Position numbers and translations under genes: made by a program | From: Ctena decussata | Taxonomy: Eukaryota > Mollusca > Bivalvia > Lucinida > Lucinidae | Direction: 5' to 3' | NCBI GenBank assembly: GCA_963989385.1 | Contig: OZ022505.1 | Coordinates: 60,143,737 to 60,207,736 of the forward strand | Length of the DNA stretch: 64,000 nt | Notes under the pieces: model-generated | What the model saw: only the letters and a program-made list of their open reading frames with translations | Told to the model about the DNA's origin: nothing | Database searches by the model: none | Shown here: positions 33,991 through 42,698 of the stretch, piece after piece | Position numbering within the stretch: the first letter of the stretch is position 1 | Layout of the letters: the number at the start of each line of letters is the position of its first letter

Positions 33991-34524
33991 GAAAGAATAC
34001 ATGCCTGTGATATCTGTGAAAAACAGTTTAAACTGGCAAGTTACTTAAAAGAACACAAGCATATTCATACTGGAGAGAATCTGCATGCTTGCAAAGTCTG
34101 TAGTAAACAGTATACTCGAGCATGGGAATTGAAGAGACACAAGCGTATTCACACTGGAGAGAAACTGCATGCTTGTGATGTCTGTGGTAAACAGTTTACT
34201 CGAGCAGGGAATTTGAAGAAACACATGCTTATTCATTCTGGAGAAAAACCATATGTCTGTGGTAAACAATTTACAAGGACAGAGAACCTGAAGTATCATA
34301 TGCTTGTTCATTCTGGAGATAAGCCATATGCTTGCGATATCTGTGAAAAACAGTTTTCACGGACAAATGTCTTGAACGAACACAAGCTTATTCATACTGG
34401 AGAGACACCACATGCTTGTGATGTCTGTGATAAACAGTTTATACGGGCGGGAAGCTTGAAGAGACACAAACGTTTTCACACTGTTGTGAAACCAGACGAT
34501 TATGAACAATTGACAGAGTTATAA
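33991..34524 (+). pseudogene. In-frame continuation of polyZF protein 2 after the TGA
   Basis: Same frame as 32533-33990, open for 177 codons with no Met start. It encodes six more fingers, beginning HACDICEKQFKLASYLKEH. One finger has lost four residues (PYVCGKQFTRTENL lacks the first Cys and the next three residues; 12 bp missing), so it cannot bind zinc normally. The last finger is followed by VVKPDDYEQLTEL and a stop. An AATAAA lies at 34527-34532 right after the stop. The minus-strand arm has the homologous end near 53000-53160. Would be expressed only by readthrough or in an allele lacking the TGA. Confidence 0.75.
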
Positions 34525-34714
34525 AAAATAAATAGTCGCATGCTTATACAAGAACAGGAAATTTTAAAGAGCATATGCTTATTCGTTATGGAGATAAGCC
34601 ATATGCTTGTGATAACTGTGATAAAACAATTTGCAGGGACAAGAGACTTGAAGAAACGCCTTTATTATTCTAACTGGGGGGAAATCACATGTTTGGCTGT
34701 CTATGATAGACAAA

Positions 34715-34949
34715 TGAGCCGCGACACGAGAAAACCAACAATGTGGTCGTGCGCCCATTGAAAAATCAGATCAGCCTGGGCATCCGCCCAGTCTGATCAG
34801 ACTCTTTGCTAAGCGCTCAAAGGGTAGCCAAGGGACTAAGCTACCTTCATGCGGACAGCAGAGACTCTGATCAGACTGGGCGGATGCCCAGGCTGATTTT
34901 CGTCTGCGCTGGGCGCACCACTTTGTTGGTTTTCTCGTGTCGCGGCTCA
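34715..34949. mobile_element. Palindromic MITE, family M1, copy 5, with empty site known
   Basis: TGAGCCGCGACACGAG to CTCGTGTCGCGGCTCA. Flanks CAAA on the left and AATTACAAAGGCGGGAGG on the right. The other arm reads, reverse complemented, AAACAGTTTACATGGCGGGA without the MITE, so the insertion point is directly visible. The duplicated target is 2-4 bp of A/T, depending on where the terminus is drawn. Confidence 0.9.
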
Positions 34950-35538
34950 AATTACAAAGGCGGGAGGCTTAAACAGACACGTGAATTCACACTGTAGCAT
35001 CTTATGCTTGTTAGCAATTTACAGAGGTAAAAATATTTTCACATGCTTATTCACACTGGACACTGGAAATTTACGGCATGCTTGTGATTAAAAGTTTATA
35101 CAGGCAAACAGTTTGAAGACGCACATGCTAATTAGTTCCAGAGAAATATATGCTTGTAATTTCTGGCAAACAGTTTATAAAGGCGAGAAAATTTAAGAAA
35201 CATATGCTTATTTGTTCTGAATATAAATCATATTGTAATGTCTGTATTAAAAGATTTACAAATGTGTGGTCCTTGGAAATGGCAAAAACACAGCCATATT
35301 GGAGAGGAATTTCATAGTTGTGATGTGTGCGGTCAACAGTTGACAAGGGCGTGAAACCTCAAGACTCATATACTTATTCATTGGGAGAGATAAACGATAT
35401 GCTTGTGCTATCTAAAAAAAATACAGTTTACAGGGGCAGAGGACTTCAAGTGACATAAACGTAATATAGCATAAACACACTGGTACAAAACCTGATGCAA
35501 GTGATAACCGACTAACAGTTAAAATCAGGACATCTGAA

Positions 35539-35741
35539 CAGAGCTCTAGATAAGAGGGAGTATTTGATGATAATTATGGATAATTTTTGTTGATTCTGCA
35601 TAAAAACATATGTTGTGACCCCTCATCTGAACCGCCTCAACGAGACGGTGCAGATGAGGGGTCACAACATATGGTTTCAATAAGAAATAAGAAAAATTAT
35701 CCTTATTTATCATCAAATACTCCCTCTTATCTAGAGCTCTG
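35539..35741. mobile_element. Palindromic MITE, family M2, copy 2, with 7-bp direct repeat
   Basis: CAGAGCTCTAGATAAGAGG to CCTCTTATCTAGAGCTCTG, with core TGTTGTGACCCCTCATCTG. Flanked by atctgaa at 35532-35538 and 35742-35748. The other arm has a single CATCTGAAGGACC (reverse complement near 52220), i.e. the unoccupied site. Confidence 0.9.
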
Positions 35742-36253
35742 ATCTGAAGGACCATATGCTTATTCATTCTGGGGATTAGCAATATACTTGTGATACATGT
35801 ATCTAAGGAAAACAGGCTTGACACATGCTTATACCTACTGGAGAGAAACCACATGCTTGTGATGTCTGTGATCAACAATTGACACAGGCGTCGTACTTAA
35901 AGACACACTTTCGCCTTATCTGAAAAGACACGTGCAATTTCATACTGGAGAGAAACCACGTGCTTGACAGTTCTGTAGCAATAATTTGCACAGAGAAGAG
36001 TTTAAGATACATGTGCTTTTAAAAGACATACGCAAGAGAGAAAAAACATGTATTGCATAGAAACCACATACATGTAGGTGTAATGTTTGTTCTCAACGGT
36101 TTAAACTGGCAGCATACTTGAAAAGACACATGCTGATTTATACTGGAGTGAAACTACATGCTTGAAATGTTTGTAGTACCGAAAACAATTTACAATTGCA
36201 GGACCCTTGAATCATGTGAATAGACACATGGTAGTTCATACTGGTAATAGCCG

Positions 36254-36425
36254 GGCCGCGTAGCGCAATCGGTAGGGCACCTGACTCATAAGTCAGAGGT
36301 CCTGGGTTCGAAACCCGGTCTGGCCACATACTTTCGTTTCTCCTTCCGCTGATTTAAGAAGGGCAGTTGTCAGCTACTGGCGAAAGTATATGCACTTAGT
36401 ACTGAAAATCTCATAAGTTAATATC
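36254..36425 (+). mobile_element. tRNA-derived SINE
   Basis: A tRNA-like head starts GGCCGCGTAGCGCAATCGG, with T-arm CTGGG-TTCGAAA-CCCGG and an arm CTGAC...GTCAG that places CAT where an anticodon would lie. That loop has six bases and the acceptor and D stems mispair, so it is not a normal tRNA-Met. Beyond the head, GGGCAGTTGTCAGCTACTGG and TATGCACTTAGTACTG are what I recall as the body of a widespread bivalve SINE. It begins within 10 bp of the end of duplication arm 1. Confidence 0.7.
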
Positions 36426-36434
36426 ACTGAAAGT

Positions 36435-37340
36435 CTACTGCATAGGTACTACCGGATTCGGTAGGAGATTGACAGTCAGCAGATCATTAGCAGTGTTAAG
36501 TCTATGAACTACATCATCATAGTCTCTTATAAGGATATTCCCGTCGGAGGACCATGCACCTTTTGCACGCTCGGCTTTCACTACCTTGCGTGCTTCATAC
36601 AGCATCTTACTCCTGTACTGAGTCAAGTCCTCATTCAGAAATGTTCCCTGGTAGCCATGATCCTTCAATGCCACGCGCATCTTATACAACTTTTGACGGG
36701 CCCTGTATGAGGTGAATTTCACTATAATTTCTCTGGGCCTTGTTCTGTTCTCACCAGGTTTCCCGGCCCTATGACTCCTATCTATTTCATGTAGCTGCAG
36801 ATCACAACCTATATCTGATGCCATTTTCAAAACAATATTATCAGTGTCCTCACTTGCTGTTTCAGGACAACCCGAGATACGTATGTTGTTTCTCCTGCTG
36901 TACTGCTCTGCCTGATCGGCAGCCGTCTCCAGAACAGCTACACGTGACAGCAAAGCTTTGTTCTGACCCTCAAGAGTTGCATTCTTCGCCTCCAAAGACA
37001 CTATTCTATCGTTTAAGCCCTTCAATACTCCTTGTACGACGGAATCCACCAAATTGACGATCTCCCCTTTAAATGTATCTTTCAGTATCTCTGAGATATT
37101 CGATAACTCAGAGGGAGGTATAACAATGTGTGGAGAGCTAGCAGATTCAGATGTGTCTGATGAAGCCATTTCAACAATTGGTGGGAGGACTGTGGTATCA
37201 GATATCTCTAATTCTGATTCATACGACAAAGAGGAAGGTTTATTCTTTTTTTCTACAGAAAATTCAGGGGATGAAAGCTCTCTCTTTTTTGTATTAGCAC
37301 AGGTATTAGGTGTCTCAATAACACTTGTGTTTTGATTCAT
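36435..37340 (-). CDS. LINE ORF1-like protein, coiled coil plus RRM-like region (~301 aa)
   Basis: Uninterrupted minus-strand frame. The upstream in-frame codons at 37341-37361 start with TTG, so ATG at 37340 (MNQNTS) is the likely start. The N-terminal ~80 residues are Ser/Thr/Glu-rich. Residues ~85-150 show a leucine-rich heptad pattern (LNDRIVSLEAKNATLEGQ, then LLSRVAVLE), a probable coiled coil. Then YSRRNNIRISGCPE, EIDRSHRAGKPG and PREIIVKFTSYRARQKLY resemble the RRM and C-terminal domain of L1-type ORF1 nucleic-acid chaperones, common in mollusc genomes. No ORF2 follows downstream on the minus strand (the SINE and arm 1 lie there), so it is an orphan ORF1, an incomplete element or a domesticated copy. 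Confidence 0.7.
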   Translation of the reverse strand: MNQNTSVIETPNTCANTKKRELSSPEFSVEKKNKPSSLSYESELEISDTTVLPPIVEMASSDTSESASSPHIVIPPSELSNISEILKDTFKGEIVNLVDSVVQGVLKGLNDRIVSLEAKNATLEGQNKALLSRVAVLETAADQAEQYSRRNNIRISGCPETASEDTDNIVLKMASDIGCDLQLHEIDRSHRAGKPGENRTRPREIIVKFTSYRARQKLYKMRVALKDHGYQGTFLNEDLTQYRSKMLYEARKVVKAERAKGAWSSDGNILIRDYDDVVHRLNTANDLLTVNLLPNPVVPMQ

Positions 37341-38801
37341 GCCTTTACATATGCATATCAACTGTAGATTTCGGAAATTTTTGCGAGGACAGGTGTAGGC
37401 CTTAAGCTGCTATTTACCGTTTAATTACACCGTTAAGTCATTCAAATTTCATACTCAGAACACAAATGGGTTACATATAATGTAAAATAGGCCTACCCCA
37501 TCAAAATAGTTCTGAATATCCAATTAATCCTGGATCTAAATTCCAAAATAAAGTTTCATCACATACAAATGTTCATTACAACCGTCTATCCCTAAACAAA
37601 ACCTCCAAAAAAACTGACTAAACGTCACATAATTTTAAATATTTCCTCGCAAATTCAAAACATCGACCGTCGCGCCATATTGCTACGTCACAATCAATAA
37701 GTTTTCATATATGTAAATATTTCTCATACTAGATTTTTAAAACTATACCCCTTGTTCAGATAACAATTTTTTTTTTTTTTTTTTTTTTTTTGTGTCAAAC
37801 TAGGTTTGGCACTCAGAGCGGTTTCTGACATATCTTAAATTCCGATAATACAATGTTGAGTCATTCTAGAGAGTCTATCAAAATGAAAAGCGAAAACATT
37901 TAAGAAATATCTCATTCCGTTTTCTAGACAGAAAAGTTGAAACAGGTCAGGGGTCCAATTTTCCCAGTTTTGCGTTTTCGGAAGTAATTGGCGTCACGAA
38001 ATACGAGGCTTGTAAGAGTTAAATAAAAAAAAAGACGTCACGTTACGCAAAATAAATATCATGGCACAAATGAACCCCTGGCGTGTTCAAACCTTTCTCG
38101 CTGGAAGATGGAGTTAGATCTTAATTCAGGGGTGGGTGGGTGGGTTCGTTTTTTGTGCAGTTATACCCTCTAGAAGAGACCATAAATGTTTAGCTAGAAA
38201 CTAAACAACTACTGGAAAACATTTTAGGAATAATCTCCCTTTGACGTTGAAAGAAACTGCATCATCGGAACAGGGGCTATAGGAGATAAAAGCGTGACGT
38301 CACTGATAAGACACCTGGTTTTTTTCCCGAGTATGGTTGGCAAAAAGGTAGATGCAGTATTATAGAATATAATAAATGCGCTTGATATGAATTTAAAACA
38401 GCAAAATTTAATGTTTAAGACAGATAATATCTAAGGCTTACAGTTTTTTTGATGAAATTGAATTTAATGATTTATTTGCGTGCTAAGATGCTTCAAAATA
38501 TTTTTTTTGCTTTCTATCACACATGTTCATAGCGCATATCTATAAAAATCTAGATGATGTAGCGTGTAAAAAGGGAAACGGAAAATACAACGAATGAACA
38601 AACAGACAAACAAAACATTAAATGAATGAATGACTGAATAAATGGCAGTGAATCGTTGATGAATGACTAAGATGCATATCTTTTTCTTTTATATTTCTTA
38701 GTTCAAGCTTTTGAACTTCATGTAACTTTCAAAAAGTACTGTTGGCTTAACTCTGTTATAGAATTTTATAAACTGTTTTGAAATCAACATTTTAGGTGGC
38801 A
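37341..38801. other. Gene-poor spacer with T23 run and G-quadruplex motif
   Basis: No credible ORF. A run of T at about 37769-37791 could be the poly(A) of a minus-strand insertion. At 38129-38144 GGGGTGGGTGGGTGGG fits a four-tract G-quadruplex with single-T loops. The rest is AT-rich unique-looking sequence with several ACGTCAC words. Confidence 0.5.
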
Positions 38802-38815
38802 TTTACTTGTTTTAG

Positions 38816-40100
38816 TGTAAACAATATTTTATTCAAATTACTGTACATATACTAAACAATACAAATTCACAATAAGATAACCTATTTTACAGTAGCTTGA
38901 AAGGGATTCAGAAGAAAGTCTTGCGACTTGTATAATCTGTATCCCATTGTTACTGTAAGTAAAGTACTATATAATAAGTGATTTGAAATACATTATTTCC
39001 ACTATTAACTTTTGAAACTGGTTTAACAAACATTAGTATGAAAATCGAAGAATCTTCAAGGAATTGCAAATCTACCATAAATATCGATATTTTCGAAAAG
39101 GAGACCCTTCATACTAGAAAATTTACGAATTTAAGAATATATTCAACAAGATTACTAGGTTTTATTTCTGGTCTCTCAAGGCTCCACGGGGAATGGAATG
39201 TGAGTTTCAATCAGATATTCTGCATTACCATTATAGATAAATAAACAACAATAATATCACAGCTTTAGTCGCCAGGAAATAAAAAAATGTTTAATACAAT
39301 ATTAAAATTTATCAACATTATTATTATTGTTATTAGGCCAAAATTTGACTTCTCTTTTTATGTTTGATATATCTATACAATCATAATTCATACCTTATGC
39401 AATTTCGAATCGTTTAGATTTGATCAGAAACTCTTGTACAGCAGCGAAAATTTGTTTATTTTCAATATGAGTCAAGTGTTCACTACCGTAAAGAAGAACG
39501 TTAGCAGTAGGCTGACAAATAGGAGTAATTTTGTCAAAGAGATCCTGTCTTAGATTATCAAAGCGATGACAGTTAAATAGAAAATGATTGATATCCTCGA
39601 CTGCTCGGCAGACACATAACGGACTTTCTATTATATTTTTGGAAAAAAGATGATGATTAAGGGAACTACAGTTTGTTCTTAGTCGAACATGAAAAATCTG
39701 CCCAACTCTATTTCCATCAAAATAGTACGAAGGTATTTTCATGATATCTGCATTTAACTCATGTTTAAAGGTATCTATGCTTTGTAATTCACGTGTTACT
39801 TCTGAGAGTTGATTCCATTCCCTTATCGCAGACGGAAGAAAAGAATTAAAATACAGCTGAGAACTTGCATGCACAGTAAGTAAATCCGAAGAGTTTCGTA
39901 ACTGATAATCAGTAGTACTTCCAATAGTGGGTGGTACTAATGAAGACAAATAATCAGGGGACATATGATGTTGCATTTTATAAAACAAAAGAAGTTTATG
40001 TTTTTTCCTACGTGTTAAGAGGGTTTCCCAGCCAGTCTCCTGAGTGAGAGAATTAATTGAAACTAATTTAGTGGCACCAGTAACAATACGGGCAGCTTCG
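38816..40100 (-). mobile_element. 5'-truncated non-LTR retrotransposon with 14-bp target duplication
   Basis: The direct repeat tttacttgttttag flanks it at 38802-38815 and 40101-40114. On the minus strand it starts inside the RT C-terminal region (EAARIVTGATKLVS) and ends in AATAAAATATTGTTTACA, without a poly(A) tail. The sub-terminal text AGTCTTGCGACTTGTATAA parallels the insertions at 7213 and 55803, so this is the longest member of that LINE family in the window. CR1/L2-like by its C-terminal motifs. Confidence 0.85.
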
Positions 40101-40129
40101 TTTACTTGTTTTAGGATATAGATAAAAGC
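39395..40129 (-). pseudogene. Reverse transcriptase C-terminal region (LINE), 5'-truncated
   Basis: Open frame on the minus strand from a TAA at 40130-40132 to the stop at 39395. It has no true start (the apparent start at 39988 is a TTG). It encodes NEAARIVTGATKLVS, ETGWETLLTRRKKHKLL, FYKMQHHMSPDYLSSLVPP, FLPSAIREWNQL, VRLRTNCSSLNHHLF and a terminal CxC-x7-H-x4-C motif (CVCRAVEDINHFLFNC). These are classic C-terminal features of CR1/jockey-like LINE polyproteins. Catalytic RT and endonuclease domains are absent. The frame is intact within what remains, implying a young insertion. Confidence 0.85.
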
Positions 40130-41128
40130 TTACACTGAAACGAGATGAAATGCGAAATTCAATTTTATCATTGAATTATTGTTAGCATTAAACTGTTCCT
40201 AAGTTGTTAGATCTCGCATTCACAAAATACAGTATATACTTTTTATCATAGATACTCTAATAAAAAGTATCTGAGTCTGTATCCTATGTTAATTTTCTGA
40301 ATTAAAAATGTTTGTTTCCTATTGTATAATAATATCTTCGCTGTCTTTAGTGGAGCCTTTGATCAAGGACGTCTTATCATAGTTCAAAAAACGCCGGTGG
40401 TGACAATTTGAAATAAACATGTATCTAAAATAAACTGTTTGTGCGCCGAGTGCGGCTAATTATCCGTTAGCACAAACGTATGGCTTCCTCTGTTTTATTT
40501 ATTTTTTCTTTCTTTCTTTATTGTTTATAAAATTTAAAGAAATCGCAACCATTTTACGGAGAGCAAAATAAATGCAAAAATTCAATGTAATCGAGCGCTA
40601 TTTATTTTGCATAAAAAGACATCTATCCCTCACATTTCATGACGTCATAGAAAAAGAAGTATTTGTTTCACACTTATAAGAAAATCAGTTCGTAATTTAG
40701 AAAATGCTGAACTTCTTGATAGTTGTTCTTTTTACACGAAAACTGAAAATGTTGGTTTTGTCCTATTCCACCTTTACTCGACGTTGTTTCAGCGGGTATG
40801 CGCCCATAGAATGTTTTGCCGCAAAATTTCTGGAGCACACTTTATTAATTAACTAAGTAATATATAGCACTTTTACTGGGAAATCGGTCTGTATCATACT
40901 GGTGACGTTTCTTTTTTTCATACAGTATGACCTCCGCTTAATACAGCTTGACATCCTACCTATACGGTTGCCCTCGTGTCATATTGATTAAAACCTTCGA
41001 CCTATACGGGAATCCACGCATCCGATTGGTTAAAAGTTCTGGTCACGCGAGGGCGCTCTCCTGGCTGGATGACAGCGGCGTAAACATCAATGGCGGCGGC
41101 CAGTTAACTGTGTAATTGTGCAGACGTC
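40130..41128. other. AT-rich spacer, no gene
   Basis: No credible ORF or repeat boundary. The last ~150 bp (from about 40970) is much richer in CpG (GGCGGCGGCC at 41092-41101), which could be a promoter-proximal segment of the small ORF that follows. Confidence 0.4.
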
Positions 41129-41254
41129 ATGTCAACAAACTGGAAAAGAATGTCGGACAGATTTGCCCGAAACGGCGAAGACATGTTAGAGGTGCTTTCG
41201 GACGACGTGGGCCGCTATGAACTTTTGTCGGCTAATGAATACGACGAACCCTAA
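41129..41254 (+). CDS. Possible 41-codon small ORF or first coding exon
   Basis: ATG at 41129 opens MSTNWKRMSDRFARNG and ends NEYDEP before TAA at 41252-41254. The peptide is compositionally protein-like (Asp/Glu/Arg-rich, no low complexity) and follows a CpG-rich stretch with GGCGGCGGCC, unlike the AT-rich surroundings. I recognise no domain. It could be the N-terminus of a transposase-type gene left as a fragment, a genuine micro-ORF, or chance. A foldback repeat begins ~20 bp downstream. Confidence 0.3.
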   Translation: MSTNWKRMSDRFARNGEDMLEVLSDDVGRYELLSANEYDEP

Positions 41255-41275
41255 AGACAGCTAAAAGTTAATTAA

Positions 41276-41427
41276 TAAAAATGTCATTAATCAAGTGATT
41301 TCGTATTGGCCCAGTCACAGGTCCTCGGTCAGCTGTATTGGCCCTCGGCCTTCGGCCTCAGACCAATACAGCTAACCTTGGACCTGTAACTGGGCCAATA
41401 CGAAATCACTTAATTAATAACATTATA
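41276..41427. mobile_element. Foldback palindrome (MITE-like)
   Basis: AAGTGATTTCGTATTGGCCC and its complement bracket a core with AGCTGTATTGG and CCAATACAGCT around GGCCCTCGGCCTTCGGCC. Outer ATTAATxAAGTG / CACTTAATTAAT completes the arms. A second, smaller hairpin (ACCGCTC...GAGCGGT with AATTCCGTGAATTTACGGAATT) lies at 41434-41500. Confidence 0.75.
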
Positions 41428-41687
41428 GTAATAACTCATTCGGAGCACCGCTCTGTCAATTCCGTGAATTTACGGAATTGGCCGAGCGGTGTAACGATTG
41501 TGTAATAATTACGACACATGCTAAAATAATGTTATTTATACAATGTGCAGATTATCGGTGTGACAGCGAAGACTCAGATTAGCCTGCGCATCCTCCCTAT
41601 AATATCAGCTTCTTTTCTATTGCGTATGGGATGGATTCAGACATATCACATTGTATAAGCTTTGTCATTTGAAAAGGTGTATTTAAT

Positions 41688-41930
41688 GCGAAGGGGGCTG
41701 GTGGTTGGGCTATGGTGCTGGTTATAACTTCCAGTGCCGGGGCGTCCCACTTGTTTGGCTAAAAGTAGGGCAAGGGCCTACTGGGATTGCAAAAGGTGCG
41801 AGCGGGCGTTGTTTTGGACATTTTTTTCTCTCGTTTGTCATTTCTCTATAATCTTTCTTCCTCTCTCAGCTCTATATAGACTAAAATACTGTCTCAAAGG
41901 GCCGTTAATCACCAAACAACCAACCAAGAA
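41688..41930 (+). mobile_element. SINE-like sequence
   Basis: Starts GGGGGCTGGTGGTTGGGC and ends with ACTGTCTCAAAGGGCCGTTAA and ACCAAACAACCAACC, which resembles the 3' tail of molluscan tRNA SINEs (a cgttaaatcaac plus caaa-rich tail). No clean tRNA head is seen. The frame crossing it is not gene-like. Confidence 0.45.
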
Positions 41931-42698
41931 GAAAAATACAAGCCTGTTCGTTCTGTGCATTCAATAGACCTTCTTCAAATTGTTATCTCCCCTAGTCTCG
42001 CAGCCCGTGTTTGGCGAGATTTCACGTTACTTCACACGCGTGGGGCAACCCTTCGATATAGCAACACGTGTCAATAGGCTTTTTGATAATAATCAAATAA
42101 TATATGAATTAAATGATTAAACAGAGATTTATTATTAATTTACATTTTGATTTCATACCAAACTTGAAAATAATAAATAAATAAACAGTAACAATAACAT
42201 AGAAAATATTTGAAATGCACAAAAAATAAATGTTTCCAGCATCGGTTATCCTTTTACATAGATCTATGATCTATTATTCCTAGCTTTCTTTCTTTTCCCT
42301 AAACCTTCTAACATGTTTAGATAATTATTCATAGTTTTATTTTCATATTATCTTCTGCGTTCTTACACATTTAATTTCAAAGGTAATTTTCTTACTTATA
42401 TTGTACGTAAAAAAAACCTTGTATTTTTAATCATACACATAAGCATTTTAAAACGCCGGACCACAACAGTTATGAATTCGTAGTAACTATTTAATGAGTC
42501 TTTTGCATATATTATTTACATATTTATTTATTTAAACTGATTATTTATTTATACTGAAATCAAATTAGTTTTGAGGAAATAGATTCCGGATTCCGATTTT
42601 CTTAAGTGAAGCAAATAGCCAGTTTTACTAATGCGAAAATTAAATCCTCTTAGATGTGATTTAAAATGTGTCCTTTGCATTTATAACAATAATAGTAA
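41931..42698. other. AT-rich spacer, no gene
   Basis: Very AT-rich, with many ATTTATT words. No ORF, RNA gene or clear repeat. Confidence 0.4.

Larger units (their letters stand above)
31658..36245 (+). repeat. Arm 1 of a large inverted duplication containing polyZF locus 2
   Basis: Pairs with the minus strand of about 51735-55478. Shared landmarks in order: GTTGAAAAAA/TGTGAGAAAC and GCAGTACAA; GAACAACCGGACACTGGTGA and GGCCCGTGGGCCTCCTC; GGTTxxTGATTAT; TCTACTTGTCTAATATGCAT; the ZF exon; the finger array; GACAGAG and TATAAAAAAT; GGCGGGAGGCTTAAACAGAC; CATCTGAAGGACCATATGC; and TTGAATCATGTGAATAGACA at the far end. Homology stops near 36245, just before a SINE. Three MITEs (31928, 34715, 35539) are present only in this arm. 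Confidence 0.9.
34525..36245 (+). pseudogene. Decayed zinc-finger remnants, part of arm 1
   Basis: Repeated finger text in broken frames: CATATGCTTATTC, TGGAGA(G/T)AA and TGCTTGTGAT occur throughout, with stops, indels and lost Cys codons. Matches the minus strand of 51735-53000 in the same order. Interrupted by an M1 MITE (34715-34949) and an M2 MITE (35539-35741). No frame is long enough to be functional. Confidence 0.75.

Noticed and set aside
36254..36326. Functional tRNA-Met (CAT)
   Set aside because: The acceptor and D stems mispair, the anticodon loop has an abnormal size, and the following sequence matches a SINE body; treated as a SINE head.
36740..37335. Plus-strand frames of 93-105 aa
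   Set aside because: Antisense to the ORF1-like CDS, with no independent support.
41129..41254. Confident gene call for the 41-codon ORF
   Set aside because: No homology recognised from sequence alone and too short for statistical support; listed as possible only.
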